Shown here: one piece after another, positions 34,231-43,109 of the stretch
How the letters are laid out: each line of letters starts with the position of its first letter
How positions within the stretch are numbered: the first letter of the stretch is position 1
The notes under the pieces: generated by a model
Seen by the model: the letters and a program-made list of their open reading frames with translations, nothing else
What the model was told of the DNA's origin: nothing
Databases searched by the model: none
DNA from: an uncultured Saprospiraceae bacterium
GTDB lineage: Bacteria > Bacteroidota > Bacteroidia > Chitinophagales > Saprospiraceae
NCBI GenBank assembly: GCA_937921595.1
Contig: CAKZTD010000030.1
Location: 1-48,128, forward strand
Direction of reading: 5' to 3'
DNA: 48,128 nt
Position numbers and translations under genes: made by a program

Positions 34231-35394
34231 ATGAAAAAAATGAAGATTGGCATTGTTTGTTATCCTACTTATGGTGGTAGTGGTGTAGTTGCAACAGAAC
34301 TTGGCAAAGGGCTTGCTCGCAAAGGGCATCAAGTTCATTTTATCACTTATCGTCAACCTGCAAGATTGATAAACTTTCAGGAAAACGTTTTCTACCATGA
34401 AGTAAGCTCTGCGGATTATCCGCTTTTTGAATATCCACCATATGATACCGCTCTTACTAGTAAATTGGTCGATGTAGTGAAATACGAAAACCTTGACCTT
34501 TTACATGTTCACTATGCGATCCCGCATGCAACGGTAGCTTATATGGCAAAGAAAATTTTGCTAACGGAAGGTCGTTATGTCCCAACGGTCACGACGCTCC
34601 ACGGTACCGACATCACGTTAGTGGGCAGCAATCGAACTTTTGCACCTGTCGTTGCTTTTTCAATTAATAAATCAGACGGTGTTACCGCTGTCTCTCAGAG
34701 TTTAAAGAAACAAACGCTTGATCTTTTTGATATCAACAATGACATCGAAGTGATCTACAATTTCATAGATTTTGAAAGATTCCGTAGAGTAAATAAAGAT
34801 CATTTCAGAAAGGCCATTGCTCCAGATGGTGAAAAAATTTTGGTACACGTTTCAAATTTTAGAAAAGTAAAAAGAGTCCGTGACGTGGTCAAGATTTTCG
34901 AAAAAGTATATGCCAAAGTTCCTTCGAAATTACTCTTAATCGGCGATGGACCGGAGCGTCAAAATGTCGAAGACCTTTGTAGAGAAATAGGTCTGTGTGA
35001 TGAGATTCGTTTTTTAGGAAAACAAGATGCTGTAGAAGAAGTTCTTGCTATTTCTGATTTGTTTATCATGCCTTCAGAAAGCGAAAGTTTTGGTTTGGCA
35101 GCTTTGGAAGCAATGGCTTGTGAAGTTCCTGTTATTTCGTCCAATATCGGTGGACTTCCGGAAGTAAACATTGAAGGTCAAACTGGATTCCTTAGCAATG
35201 TTGGTGATATCGATGAAATGGCGAACAATGCGATTCGTTTATTGAGTGATGAAGAGATGCTTCAGAAATTCCGATTAAATGCGCTTGAGCAAGCTAAGAA
35301 GTTTGACATCGAAAATATTCTTCCGCATTATGAAAGATATTATGAGCATATTCTTGCTACGAAAATTTATGACAAAACAGACGTTAAGGTATAA
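34231..35394 (+). CDS. bshA: N-acetyl-alpha-D-glucosaminyl L-malate synthase (bacillithiol)
   Basis: A family-4 glycosyltransferase of 387 residues that joins GlcNAc from UDP-GlcNAc to L-malate, the first step of bacillithiol synthesis. The N-terminal KIGIVCYPTYGGSGVVATEL and LLHVHYAIPHATVAYMAK segments are characteristic of BshA rather than other GT4 enzymes. The C-terminal Rossmann half has VSNFRKVKRV, LIGDGPERQ and the donor-binding PSESESFGLAALEAMAC. Length is normal. BshB and BshC are not in the window. It is monocistronic, between two strong hairpins. Bacillithiol in this host is inferred from the gene. Confidence 0.95.
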   Translation: MKKMKIGIVCYPTYGGSGVVATELGKGLARKGHQVHFITYRQPARLINFQENVFYHEVSSADYPLFEYPPYDTALTSKLVDVVKYENLDLLHVHYAIPHATVAYMAKKILLTEGRYVPTVTTLHGTDITLVGSNRTFAPVVAFSINKSDGVTAVSQSLKKQTLDLFDINNDIEVIYNFIDFERFRRVNKDHFRKAIAPDGEKILVHVSNFRKVKRVRDVVKIFEKVYAKVPSKLLLIGDGPERQNVEDLCREIGLCDEIRFLGKQDAVEEVLAISDLFIMPSESESFGLAALEAMACEVPVISSNIGGLPEVNIEGQTGFLSNVGDIDEMANNAIRLLSDEEMLQKFRLNALEQAKKFDIENILPHYERYYEHILATKIYDKTDVKV

Positions 35395-35403
35395 AAAATA
35401 AAC

Positions 35404-35443
35404 TTGTTGGTCATTAGGGAATTTTCATTCTAATGACCAACAA
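35404..35443. terminator. Bidirectional hairpin between bshA and the YfhO-like gene
   Basis: TTGTTGGTCATTAG (35404-35417) pairs perfectly with CTAATGACCAACAA (35430-35443) around a 12-base loop, between convergent genes. It begins 9 bases after the bshA stop. Confidence 0.7.
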
Positions 35444-35452
35444 CTAATCGGA

Positions 35453-37507
35453 TCACTTTCTATAAATAAGCAAGGTTATTAGAATTAGTACAATCGCAAA
35501 AACACTGACAAAGAAATAGCTTAGGAAATTTTCAGGATAAAATTCAAAAACGATTTCATGCTTTCCTTTCGGCACATTCACTGCCAGAAAAATATCTTCT
35601 TTTAAAAACAAGTCTATCTCTTTTCCATCAAGATAAGTTTTCCATCCCGGATAATAATATTGTAAAAAAGTCAGCTCGGTATCCTCATCGAAATTAATCG
35701 TTGCACTTGTTTTAACTGGAGAAAAGTTTTCGATCTTTATATTCGAATCTTCTCCTTTTTCTAAAGAATCTATTTTAGTTTTTCCACTTTCAAAAAGAAT
35801 CTGATTATTTAAAATTCCTTGAGCATCCTGTCGCTCTTTAAAAGATCGATACGCTCGAAATTTAAAATTATTATAACCATTATTCGCTACTCTTTTTTGC
35901 AAAATGTTAAGGTTGTACCAAATCGGATAATGTTTTTTATTTCCATGATGTGAAACGGAACTCAAGGGTTCACTTGGAACTGGAAAAGCTGCTGGAAACT
36001 TATCGATTTTTTCTTGAAGTAAAGTCACTTTTGCTTCTGAAGTTACGGTCAAAAAACAGTTTAACTGGACAGACAGAAACAAGTCAAACAAAATAATGAC
36101 CATGGCAAATCTCAGGAATGACATTCCTTTTTTAGAAAAAGTTTTAAATAATAAAAGTAATAATAATAAAATTTGAATAGGTGCTTGAATCAAAAGCATT
36201 TCACTATTATTACTTTTATTAAAAAAAGCAATGATTGAATCTGCTGTTAAATTTTCTGGCCATAATAAATCGACTTTCAACAAAGCGTAGATCCACAGAC
36301 TTGAAATTATAGCTCCTAAAACAATAATAGTCAACCTCAATCGAAATACGTTCTTCTTATCTTTTTGTGAATGCTCGTAATTTTGAAATGACAATCCAAA
36401 TAGTAATAAAAAACAAAGGATAGCAAAAATCCTAAACAACGATGGATACCTAAACAAATTCATCATCGGCACATAATGGTAGAGAAAACTTCTCAAAAAG
36501 AAATAATCTCCCATCGACACGAGTAAGAAAAAGATACCCAAACTCCAGAGAAGAATACTTTTCCGATTCAGCTTTTTCCACAAATGAAATAGCAAAAATA
36601 AAAAAGCAACAAGTCCAAAATATCCATTAGCCATCGAAATATCCGTTTTAAAAAAACTAGAATTTCCACCGGTTACAAAAGGTAAAATAAAAGATAAAAA
36701 AGACTGAGGCGAAAAGGGGAGAATTTGAATATTAGCAAGCGTCAAAGATTCTGTTCTTACTAAATAAGAAAGCGATTCTAAAAAATATTTCAGGAAAACT
36801 AGACTTTGCAAAATGAAGGCGATTCCAAATACAACGTTATTAAGAATCCATTTTTTTAAGTTTTTAAATTCTTTTTTTCTCAACAACAAAACCGACTGAA
36901 CTAAGAAGGCAATCCCCAATAAATAAAATGTTGTAATGGTAAATGCTGGGTACCCTCCGACCAATAACAGAAAAGCAAAGAAAGAAAACCACAATGCATC
37001 TCGCCAAGAATTCAGACGAATCATCTTCAGATAATAAGCCGCAACAAATGGAATCCATGCTGCTGCAATAATCCAACTTAAGTGTTGTGCATTCCCAACA
37101 AAAAAACCACAACAAGCATAACTCAATCCAACGACTATCGCAATATTTTCGGAAATCCCAATCTCCTCTGATAGCTTTTTCATACCATAAAAAGCAAAAA
37201 CCAGATGAAGTACAAATTCCAGGTTAATCGTATAAACGCTATACCCAAACAAATAGCCCAAGATCCAAACAACAGGATATAATGCGCCACTTTGAGGATC
37301 GGTGTGCAATGGATAACCAAGGTTAGTATAGGGATTCCAAATCGGAAGGATATTATTTTGAAGACACTCTCCCACAAGATGACGCATCGGGTAAAACCAA
37401 TCCATCATGTCATACTTCATCGTGAATTGCATCAGGCTAACCGGCCAGAAAGCGACGATAATAAAAAGAATGGATAATAAGATTTTACTGGTACTGCTGA
37501 GCTTCAC
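35453..37507 (-). CDS. YfhO-family multi-pass membrane protein
   Basis: A 684-residue integral membrane protein with about a dozen hydrophobic helices, matching the YfhO family. Family members are glycosyltransferase-C-like and several take part in glycosylating lipoteichoic acid or related envelope polymers. An acidic extracytoplasmic motif near the N-terminus (KYDMMDWFYPMR, about 30-41) fits the GT-C catalytic loop. NPYTNLGYPLHTDPQSGALYP (residues 58-78) is typical. The C-terminal third is a soluble beta-rich domain with LTFLQYYYPGWKTYLDGKEI, the hallmark YfhO tail, and then one last helix. The acceptor here is unknown. It stands alone. Confidence 0.88.
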   Translation of the reverse strand: MKLSSTSKILLSILFIIVAFWPVSLMQFTMKYDMMDWFYPMRHLVGECLQNNILPIWNPYTNLGYPLHTDPQSGALYPVVWILGYLFGYSVYTINLEFVLHLVFAFYGMKKLSEEIGISENIAIVVGLSYACCGFFVGNAQHLSWIIAAAWIPFVAAYYLKMIRLNSWRDALWFSFFAFLLLVGGYPAFTITTFYLLGIAFLVQSVLLLRKKEFKNLKKWILNNVVFGIAFILQSLVFLKYFLESLSYLVRTESLTLANIQILPFSPQSFLSFILPFVTGGNSSFFKTDISMANGYFGLVAFLFLLFHLWKKLNRKSILLWSLGIFFLLVSMGDYFFLRSFLYHYVPMMNLFRYPSLFRIFAILCFLLLFGLSFQNYEHSQKDKKNVFRLRLTIIVLGAIISSLWIYALLKVDLLWPENLTADSIIAFFNKSNNSEMLLIQAPIQILLLLLLLFKTFSKKGMSFLRFAMVIILFDLFLSVQLNCFLTVTSEAKVTLLQEKIDKFPAAFPVPSEPLSSVSHHGNKKHYPIWYNLNILQKRVANNGYNNFKFRAYRSFKERQDAQGILNNQILFESGKTKIDSLEKGEDSNIKIENFSPVKTSATINFDEDTELTFLQYYYPGWKTYLDGKEIDLFLKEDIFLAVNVPKGKHEIVFEFYPENFLSYFFVSVFAIVLILITLLIYRK

Positions 37508-37592
37508 GTACTAAAGATTTAGCACCAAAGGTAAGGACATTCTTCGACTATGCTGATGACAATAAAAAAATGAGCGAATGAGCTAATTGACA

Positions 37593-37661
37593 AATGAGTG
37601 AATACCCTCGAAAATACAAAAAAAAAGCCTTGAACTTAAGGTCCTCTAATGTTCACTCATT
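37593..37661. repeat. Imperfect inverted repeat between YfhO-like and porZ genes
   Basis: AATGAGTGAATA (37593-37604) faces TGTTCACTCATT (37650-37661), 11 of 12 positions, with an AATGAGCGAATGAG word just upstream and a small CCTT/AAGG stem inside. It lies after an A-rich stretch, 69 bases before the porZ stop, so it follows porZ on the minus strand and may help end its transcript. Confidence 0.4.
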
Positions 37662-37729
37662 CGGATAATGGATTTTGGTAAAACACCAGAAATCAATTTT
37701 TTTTCAAAAAAGATATATAGTAACTTACA

Positions 37730-40066
37730 CTATTTCATAAACAAGATCTTCGTCACATTCGCATTCGGGTTGTTGATCAGTTGCTTACTCGTCGTGAATA
37801 CCAGGTAAACACCTGAAGCAGCTTTTCGACCATTATAATCTAAACCGTCCCAAATGGCCTGTCCTCCAAGCGCTGTTGTCTCATAAACCAATTGTCCTTT
37901 CACATCCGTAATTTTCACATTAGCATCTCGAGGCAATCCTTTGATGGCGATAGGGCCATTATAATCAGGGCGAACCGGATTTGGAAAAGCATAGACCGAA
38001 TTATCATGTTTATTCCCACCTTCGATTGCTTCACCTCTGATCGAAATAATACCACTTGCTGTAGCAATGTATACTTCGCCAGTATTTTGATTGATCGCAA
38101 TGTCATTAATCAAATTATCAAAAAGTGGACTATTGTCTTTATCATAAAACGCGATCAATTCCTCTCCGTTTGGTGATTGAACAAAAACGCCATTCGTCGT
38201 TCCAAACCATTTTCGATTTCCTCCATCAACAGCAATCGTTCGAATACTTTCTGTCTCTAATAAAAACGCATTAAAGCCATCAACTTCGACGATTCTTTTG
38301 GAACCTCGGCAATTAGCATCAAACACATTCGAGCCACATTCAAAAATGATCACTCCTTGATCTGTTCCCACCCAGATATCACCGTCCAAATCTTTCACTA
38401 GACAATTTACCCGATTCGTTGGGAGGTTGCTAGAAGAAGTCGTGTAGGTTTTAAATAAGTCATCATCTGGTGTCGTAGGGTCGAATTCATTGAACACGAC
38501 AAATCCCTGACCAGTACCATCAATCTTACACCATTTGTTTCCAAAATCATCGATGATGATTTCCTGTAGTGCATTAAAGGGAAGGAAAAAATTATTTTGC
38601 CAGGTACCATCATTTCGTAAAACGGCTAGTGGATTGACCGCCGTATGATTCGTCATCCATAGATCATTATTTTCATCGAAAGCAAGACCTCCAACCCGAA
38701 CTTTTCCTGCTTCGGCAGATACTGTCAAAGGGGAATTGTTATTGGTATCGTTATAAAGTGTGAAATTTTCACCATCCATTTCCCATAAGCCTTGACCAAA
38801 AGAACCGATATATACTTTCTTATTTTCAGGGTGAACCGCCACTCTATAAGCTGCCCGAAAATTACCCAAAGCAGAATTGAATAGACCGTTGAAAATCTGC
38901 CATTGAGCAAATCCATTTCCATCAACATCTTCATCATCAAACTTAAGTCGATAAAAACCGTTTGAAGTATTCGCCGGTGGTCGCTCTGTCGTAACATAAA
39001 CGTCGTTGCCATCAACAAGGAGTTCTTGAGCTTCATGAGTATAAGGAGAATTGAATAATGGCTTGCTACAAGAAGCAGTTATAGAACTTCCTGTTCTTAT
39101 CTTATCCCACCGATCTGAATACCAAATTCTACCTGTTTCATCTTCTATTGCATAATACGTTCTATCTACACAAAACTCTCCTGAAAATTCCGTGTTGTAG
39201 TCCTCATCAAAAGCTACTACTTTTCCTTTACAATCACCGCCTTTACATCCTAATCCAAAAAGCAAGTTACTTCCTTCTGCAGTTAAAAAAACTGTCTCAA
39301 AATCTTCTTCTCCATAAACATATGTAAGCGCAGAGTTTTCATAGACGTATAAGCTGTCATTGACATTTAAAAATAACTTATCATCATAAATCTCCATCGC
39401 TTGTGTACTATAATCACCAGGAAATCCTTCATTGGTTCCTAGTAAGGACCAGTTTGTAAAATCCTGTAGATTCGTTGAATTATCATTAGGTACTCGATAG
39501 ATTCCTTCATCGGTAGCGGCATACAAAACACCCTCATAGATAACAACGTCATTTACTTTTATATTCATTTTGGTTGTAAATCCAAATTCTTCTCGATCAA
39601 TATTTAATTGTACCACTCCAAAACCACAAGCCAAATAAGCAAGATCTTCTCCTTCAAGATGAATGTTATAAATCTCTTTATCTCCAACAATATTTGGATC
39701 CTCTTTTATAAAAGGAAGGTTAACAATTCGATTCGGTTTAATCAAATCAATATTACTATTTCGGTAAGCAGCAATTAAGGTCTCATGAGTATCTGAATAT
39801 TTAATCTCTCCCATTCCTACATCTGACAAGCCTTCCACTTTACTCATAAATTCTACATCGATTACATCGATACTTCCTTTTTCTATACTGAAAATTGACC
39901 ATTGTGTAGCATAGTAAATTTTGCTATCACTTTGAGTAATAGATCGTCCAGCATAATATGGTAAATGAGATTTCCACTGTCCAAGTTTTAACTCAGATTG
40001 AGCAGATAGTAAAGTAGCAAATAATAAGAGGCAAAATGTGAGTTGATTTTTGCGCATCATATTCAA
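37730..40066 (-). CDS. porZ: PorZ-like two-propeller protein of the type IX secretion system
   Basis: A 778-residue exported protein. A signal peptide (about residues 1-22) is followed by two beta-propeller domains built from repeats such as LYAATDEGIYRV, IGSFGQGLWEMD, IWVGTDQGVIIF and KWFGTTNGVFV. A C-terminal immunoglobulin-like domain follows (about 695-778; VYAFPNPVRPDYNGP, ASGVYLVFTT), which resembles the sorting tail of T9SS substrates. In Porphyromonas, PorZ is a surface part of the attachment complex that delivers A-LPS to cargo. The domain order and size fit that role. A general two-component-regulator-propeller protein is the main alternative. It is monocistronic. Confidence 0.85.
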   Translation of the reverse strand: MNMMRKNQLTFCLLLFATLLSAQSELKLGQWKSHLPYYAGRSITQSDSKIYYATQWSIFSIEKGSIDVIDVEFMSKVEGLSDVGMGEIKYSDTHETLIAAYRNSNIDLIKPNRIVNLPFIKEDPNIVGDKEIYNIHLEGEDLAYLACGFGVVQLNIDREEFGFTTKMNIKVNDVVIYEGVLYAATDEGIYRVPNDNSTNLQDFTNWSLLGTNEGFPGDYSTQAMEIYDDKLFLNVNDSLYVYENSALTYVYGEEDFETVFLTAEGSNLLFGLGCKGGDCKGKVVAFDEDYNTEFSGEFCVDRTYYAIEDETGRIWYSDRWDKIRTGSSITASCSKPLFNSPYTHEAQELLVDGNDVYVTTERPPANTSNGFYRLKFDDEDVDGNGFAQWQIFNGLFNSALGNFRAAYRVAVHPENKKVYIGSFGQGLWEMDGENFTLYNDTNNNSPLTVSAEAGKVRVGGLAFDENNDLWMTNHTAVNPLAVLRNDGTWQNNFFLPFNALQEIIIDDFGNKWCKIDGTGQGFVVFNEFDPTTPDDDLFKTYTTSSSNLPTNRVNCLVKDLDGDIWVGTDQGVIIFECGSNVFDANCRGSKRIVEVDGFNAFLLETESIRTIAVDGGNRKWFGTTNGVFVQSPNGEELIAFYDKDNSPLFDNLINDIAINQNTGEVYIATASGIISIRGEAIEGGNKHDNSVYAFPNPVRPDYNGPIAIKGLPRDANVKITDVKGQLVYETTALGGQAIWDGLDYNGRKAASGVYLVFTTSKQLINNPNANVTKILFMK

Positions 40067-40213
40067 GTTTTATTGTCAATAAAGAGGAATCTTTGGTTCT
40101 TAGCAAACCCTTTTCAAAGGTCTTAAAATAACAACAGTAACAAAGATATTATTGTTTTTAAACAATTTTTAAAGGTCTTGTGTCAGCTGATAAGCAAGAT
40201 ATAGCAATGTTGG

Positions 40214-40789
40214 TTAATTCTTATACAAACTACTACTGTTGAGATAATCATGTACTTCTTTCGTGACAAGATATTGTACAGAGTGGCCTTCTTCTATACA
40301 TTTCCGAATATAACTTGCCGATATCTGCATCAATGGTGCTTCAAAAATCTTCACTTTGGGATGTGTTTGTAAATCTCCCAAATCATACGACGGTCGCTTA
40401 TACACGTAGACTTCATAATCCCTTAGGATAATCTCGTAATTTTTCCATTTGTGAAAAGAACCGAGATTATCTCCACCCATAATTAAAACGAATTCATCTT
40501 CTGGATGCTTTTCTTTTAAATAGACTAGGGTATCAATAGTGTAAGATGGTTTCGGAAGATCGAATTCGATATTTGATGCTTTGAGGTTTGTATTGTCAGC
40601 AATAGCTAAGCGTACCAAATGCAAACGATCATAATCTCTAGCCAGGCTACTTTTCTTTTTAAAAGGATTTTGAGGAGAGACGACAAACCAAACTTGTTCC
40701 AAAGGGGTTTGTGTTGCCATATAATTCGCAATGATCATATGCCCAATATGTACAGGATTAAAGGATCCAAAAAACAATCCGATTTTCAT
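40214..40789 (-). CDS. nadD: Nicotinate-nucleotide adenylyltransferase
   Basis: Adenylates nicotinate mononucleotide to deamido-NAD in NAD synthesis; cytosolic. The 191-residue protein has the nucleotidyltransferase motif GSFNPVHIGH (Gly8-His17), QNPFKKKSSL, the FVLIMGGDNLGSFHKWKN segment typical of NadD, and the closing motif ISASYIRKCI. Length and motif spacing are normal. The gene is single here; in many Bacteroidota it follows gmk, which is not seen. A palindromic element of family B lies about 170 bases upstream of its start. Confidence 0.96.
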   Translation of the reverse strand: MKIGLFFGSFNPVHIGHMIIANYMATQTPLEQVWFVVSPQNPFKKKSSLARDYDRLHLVRLAIADNTNLKASNIEFDLPKPSYTIDTLVYLKEKHPEDEFVLIMGGDNLGSFHKWKNYEIILRDYEVYVYKRPSYDLGDLQTHPKVKIFEAPLMQISASYIRKCIEEGHSVQYLVTKEVHDYLNSSSLYKN

Positions 40790-40959
40790 AACAACATTTA
40801 TAGTTTTATTAGGATGTATTTCTTTTTGTCGCTAGCAAATTTCCCAAAACTTTGTATTCTGGAAAAATCTTATCTAAAGGCCAACATCTAAAAATGTATC
40901 TTATCTGCGAATCAGTATTTAAAACATTCTTAGTTTCTATTTACTCTAAGCCAAGAAGG

Positions 40960-41016
40960 AACGGGATTAGGTATTCGGCATTAGGAGAGCCCGAAAACCT
41001 AAAACCTAATGCCGTT
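40960..41016. repeat. Family B palindromic element, second copy
   Basis: Left arm AACGGGATTAGGTATTCGG (40960-40978) pairs with right arm CCTAAAACCTAATGCCGTT (40998-41016) at 16 of 19 positions. An alternative perfect 10-bp stem forms between 40976-40985 and 41005-41014. The right half matches the element at 33994-34056 at 24 of 26 bases. It sits between the nadD start and the stop of the next upstream gene. There is no T-run. Confidence 0.6.
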
Positions 41017-41083
41017 TACGACCTTACTATTAAGCAAATAGGACCTTTGTTTATATTTTCCACCTCCTGATTCGTATCTTATA

Positions 41084-41554
41084 TTATTCCTTTTCTAAAG
41101 CCTCTTCTTCGATCAATTTTTCAACTTCTTCTCTAATCATATCAAACTCTTGCTCCACCGTTGAAGATGCATCCCAAGACTCATTAACCAGCCATTGTCC
41201 TCTGACATTTAGAAGACTCACATACTCTTGATATTCTTCTTGTTCTTCTTTATAAACATAAGCACAAAACGCAGAATCTTTATGCGTTTGGCAGGACATA
41301 TCAAAAATTTTAAAAGCAATCAAAGCTGCATTAGGTTCCATTTCTTTTTTTACAGAATCAATCATCATTCGAGTAAGATCCGTCCCCAGTTTTACCGCTT
41401 TTGGAAAGTCATCATTATAGAAAGCTTCTATCCAAACCTGGGCAACTTCTGAAGGCGTATTAGGCAAAACTTCTTGTTTCGCAGGTGGAGGCGTATCTTG
41501 ACAAGCACTAAGCATGATAATAGTAAATAGCAGCAATAAATAATGGGTTTTCAT
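41084..41554 (-). CDS. Small lipoprotein, DUF4878-like
   Basis: A 156-residue lipoprotein; the lipobox ends at Cys18 (MLSAC). A Pro-rich linker is followed by PSEVAQVWIEAFYNDDFPKAVKLGTDLTR, written here as residues 34-62 in outline, which resembles the start of DUF4878/SnoaL-like domains: a helix pair that packs on a curved sheet. The acidic C-terminus ends EEEALEKE. Members of this group are common in Bacteroidota and have no assigned function. It lies downstream of dnaN beyond a strong terminator, so it is transcribed separately, and its own end is followed by the family B palindrome. Confidence 0.72.
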   Translation of the reverse strand: MKTHYLLLLFTIIMLSACQDTPPPAKQEVLPNTPSEVAQVWIEAFYNDDFPKAVKLGTDLTRMMIDSVKKEMEPNAALIAFKIFDMSCQTHKDSAFCAYVYKEEQEEYQEYVSLLNVRGQWLVNESWDASSTVEQEFDMIREEVEKLIEEEALEKE

Positions 41555-41597
41555 CTACTCTTCTTTTTTAATTATTCTGGGTACGTCCAAGATAATT

Positions 41598-41633
41598 AAA
41601 AAAGAGACGCTTTTAATAAAGCGTCTCTTTTTT
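41598..41633 (-). terminator. Strong terminator after dnaN
   Basis: AAAGAGACGCTTT and AAAGCGTCTCTTT form a perfect stem with a four-base loop, flanked by A and T runs so it can act on either strand. It lies 48 bases past the dnaN stop. Confidence 0.85.
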
Positions 41634-41680
41634 TAAAACATAGAATTATTTTAATTGAGCTTCTGCTCAAAAACAATTTC

Positions 41681-42796
41681 TTAATTACTGAGCATTACCG
41701 GCATTACCAACATCAATATCTCTTCTCCTTCCGTCGGCTCACCAGGCAAAAGGATTCCTGCTCTTGTTGGCGTAGAAAGCTCCATTTTGATTTCATCGCT
41801 TTCCAATACACTAAGCATTTCAATCAAAAACTTAGCATTGAAACCAATCGTAAGTGGTTCGCCTGTATAGGTACAAGTCAACTGCTCTGTTGCCTCATTT
41901 GAAAAATCTAAATCTTGTGCAGATACCGTAAGACTACCATCATTGACATTTAAAATAACCTGATTGGTTGTCTTATTTGCATAGATTGCAATCCGTTTCA
42001 AAGAGTTCATAAAATCAGATCTGCTTGAAGATAACAAATGTGGATTATCCACAGGAATTACCGCATTATAATCCGGATATTTTGCATCAATCAATCGACA
42101 AATAAGGTTCACATTTCCGAAAGAGAAAAATGCATTCGACTTATCGAAAGACAATTTCACTTCATCACCTGAAGGCAATGCACCTTTTAATAAATTAAGT
42201 GCTTTCTTAGGAACAATAAATGAAGTCGAGACCTCACTTTTTATATCTGTAAAAGTATACTTCACCAATTTGTGAGCATCAGTCGCCACAAAGGTTAATT
42301 TGTTAAAATCTACTTGAAAATAAACACCAGTCATCGCCGGTCTCAATTCATCATTGCTTGTCGCAAAAAGTGTTTTACTAATTGCCTGAGACAAAGCTGG
42401 AGCTTGAATCGTAATGGTATCTACAGAACTTGCTTCTGGAATTTTTGGAAAATCCTTCCCATCTTCTCCTGCGAGCTTGTATTTACCATAAGCAGAAGTA
42501 ATTTCAATTCCATGATTCTCATCATTCACATTGAAAGTAATAGGTTGTTGAGGAAGCGCTTTGAGTGTGTCTAGTAAAATTTTCGCAGGAACAGCAACTA
42601 CACCGTTTCCATCAGACATTACTTCTATCTCATTAATAATCGAGGTTTCCAAATCAGTAGCAGAGATCGTTAATTTGTTATCCGCTACAGAAAACAAAAA
42701 GTCTTCTAAGATTGGTAAAACAGGATTTGATCCAATTGCGCCCCCGGCAATTTGGAGTTGTTTTAATAGGTCAGAGGAGGAAACACTAAATTTCAT
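41681..42796 (-). CDS. dnaN: DNA polymerase III sliding clamp (beta subunit)
   Basis: The ring-shaped processivity clamp of the replicative polymerase, 371 residues, which is the family's normal length. Three clamp domains are visible, with characteristic stretches MKFSVSSSDLLKQLQIAGGA at the N-terminus, the central LRPAMTGVYFQVD, ATDAHKLVKY and SGDEVKLSFD, and the closing EEILMLVMPVMLSN, the C-terminal end that partner peptides dock beside. It is not beside dnaA or recF here, unlike in many bacteria. A possible -7 box for its promoter lies at 42886-42893. Confidence 0.97.
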   Translation of the reverse strand: MKFSVSSSDLLKQLQIAGGAIGSNPVLPILEDFLFSVADNKLTISATDLETSIINEIEVMSDGNGVVAVPAKILLDTLKALPQQPITFNVNDENHGIEITSAYGKYKLAGEDGKDFPKIPEASSVDTITIQAPALSQAISKTLFATSNDELRPAMTGVYFQVDFNKLTFVATDAHKLVKYTFTDIKSEVSTSFIVPKKALNLLKGALPSGDEVKLSFDKSNAFFSFGNVNLICRLIDAKYPDYNAVIPVDNPHLLSSSRSDFMNSLKRIAIYANKTTNQVILNVNDGSLTVSAQDLDFSNEATEQLTCTYTGEPLTIGFNAKFLIEMLSVLESDEIKMELSTPTRAGILLPGEPTEGEEILMLVMPVMLSN

Positions 42797-42885
42797 TATC
42801 TACGGTTTTTCTTTTGATTAAGTAAAGCTCAAAAAATATTGGGCCTCAATAAGTTAAGAATTTGCTTTCTTGTTTGAAAGGAACA

Positions 42886-42893
42886 CAAAAATA
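42886..42893 (-). promoter_or_regulatory. Bacteroidota-type -7 box for dnaN
   Basis: Reads TATTTTTG on the minus strand, 89 bases before the dnaN start. A TTTG lies upstream at 42919-42922 but at a spacing of 25, longer than usual. Confidence 0.35.
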
Positions 42894-43077
42894 CACCTTC
42901 TTATCAATTTTTATAGTACAAACTATTAACAATATGTTGATAACTTCAAAAACAGTAATAAGCACCTGACATTTTTTATGGTGATTAGGTGATTGTTGCG
43001 CAAGTGTAGCAAAATACCTTCTGTCGATTACCTTGTACACTAGCCTGAGATTTAACGGAGATATAGTTTTTAATTGC

Positions 43078-43085
43078 TAACTTTG
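43078..43085 (+). promoter_or_regulatory. Bacteroidota-type -7 box (TAACTTTG) for the M16 gene
   Basis: Matches TAnnTTTG, 24 bases before the ATG at 43110, a typical leader length. The -33 element is imperfect (TTTA at 43051-43054). Confidence 0.45.
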
Positions 43086-43109
43086 CGCGCTTTTTAAATA
43101 TAAATTATA

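Larger units (their letters stand above)
42797..43109. other. Divergent promoter region between dnaN and the M16 gene
   Basis: 313 bases with no gene that I can support. It holds candidate -7 boxes for both neighbours (42886-42893 minus, 43078-43085 plus) and an AT-rich middle. A minus-strand frame (42846-43040) has no recognisable product. Confidence 0.5.

Noticed and set aside
40852-41070. Plus-strand open frame of 72 codons upstream of nadD
   Set aside because: It overlaps the family B palindrome and has no sensible protein character; a chance frame.
42045-42053. Perfect DnaA box (TTATCCACA) inside dnaN, with a variant TTATCAACA (minus) at 42935-42943
   Set aside because: Only isolated boxes, one of them within coding sequence, with no cluster, no dnaA gene and no AT-rich unwinding region with repeats. 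Not evidence for an origin here.
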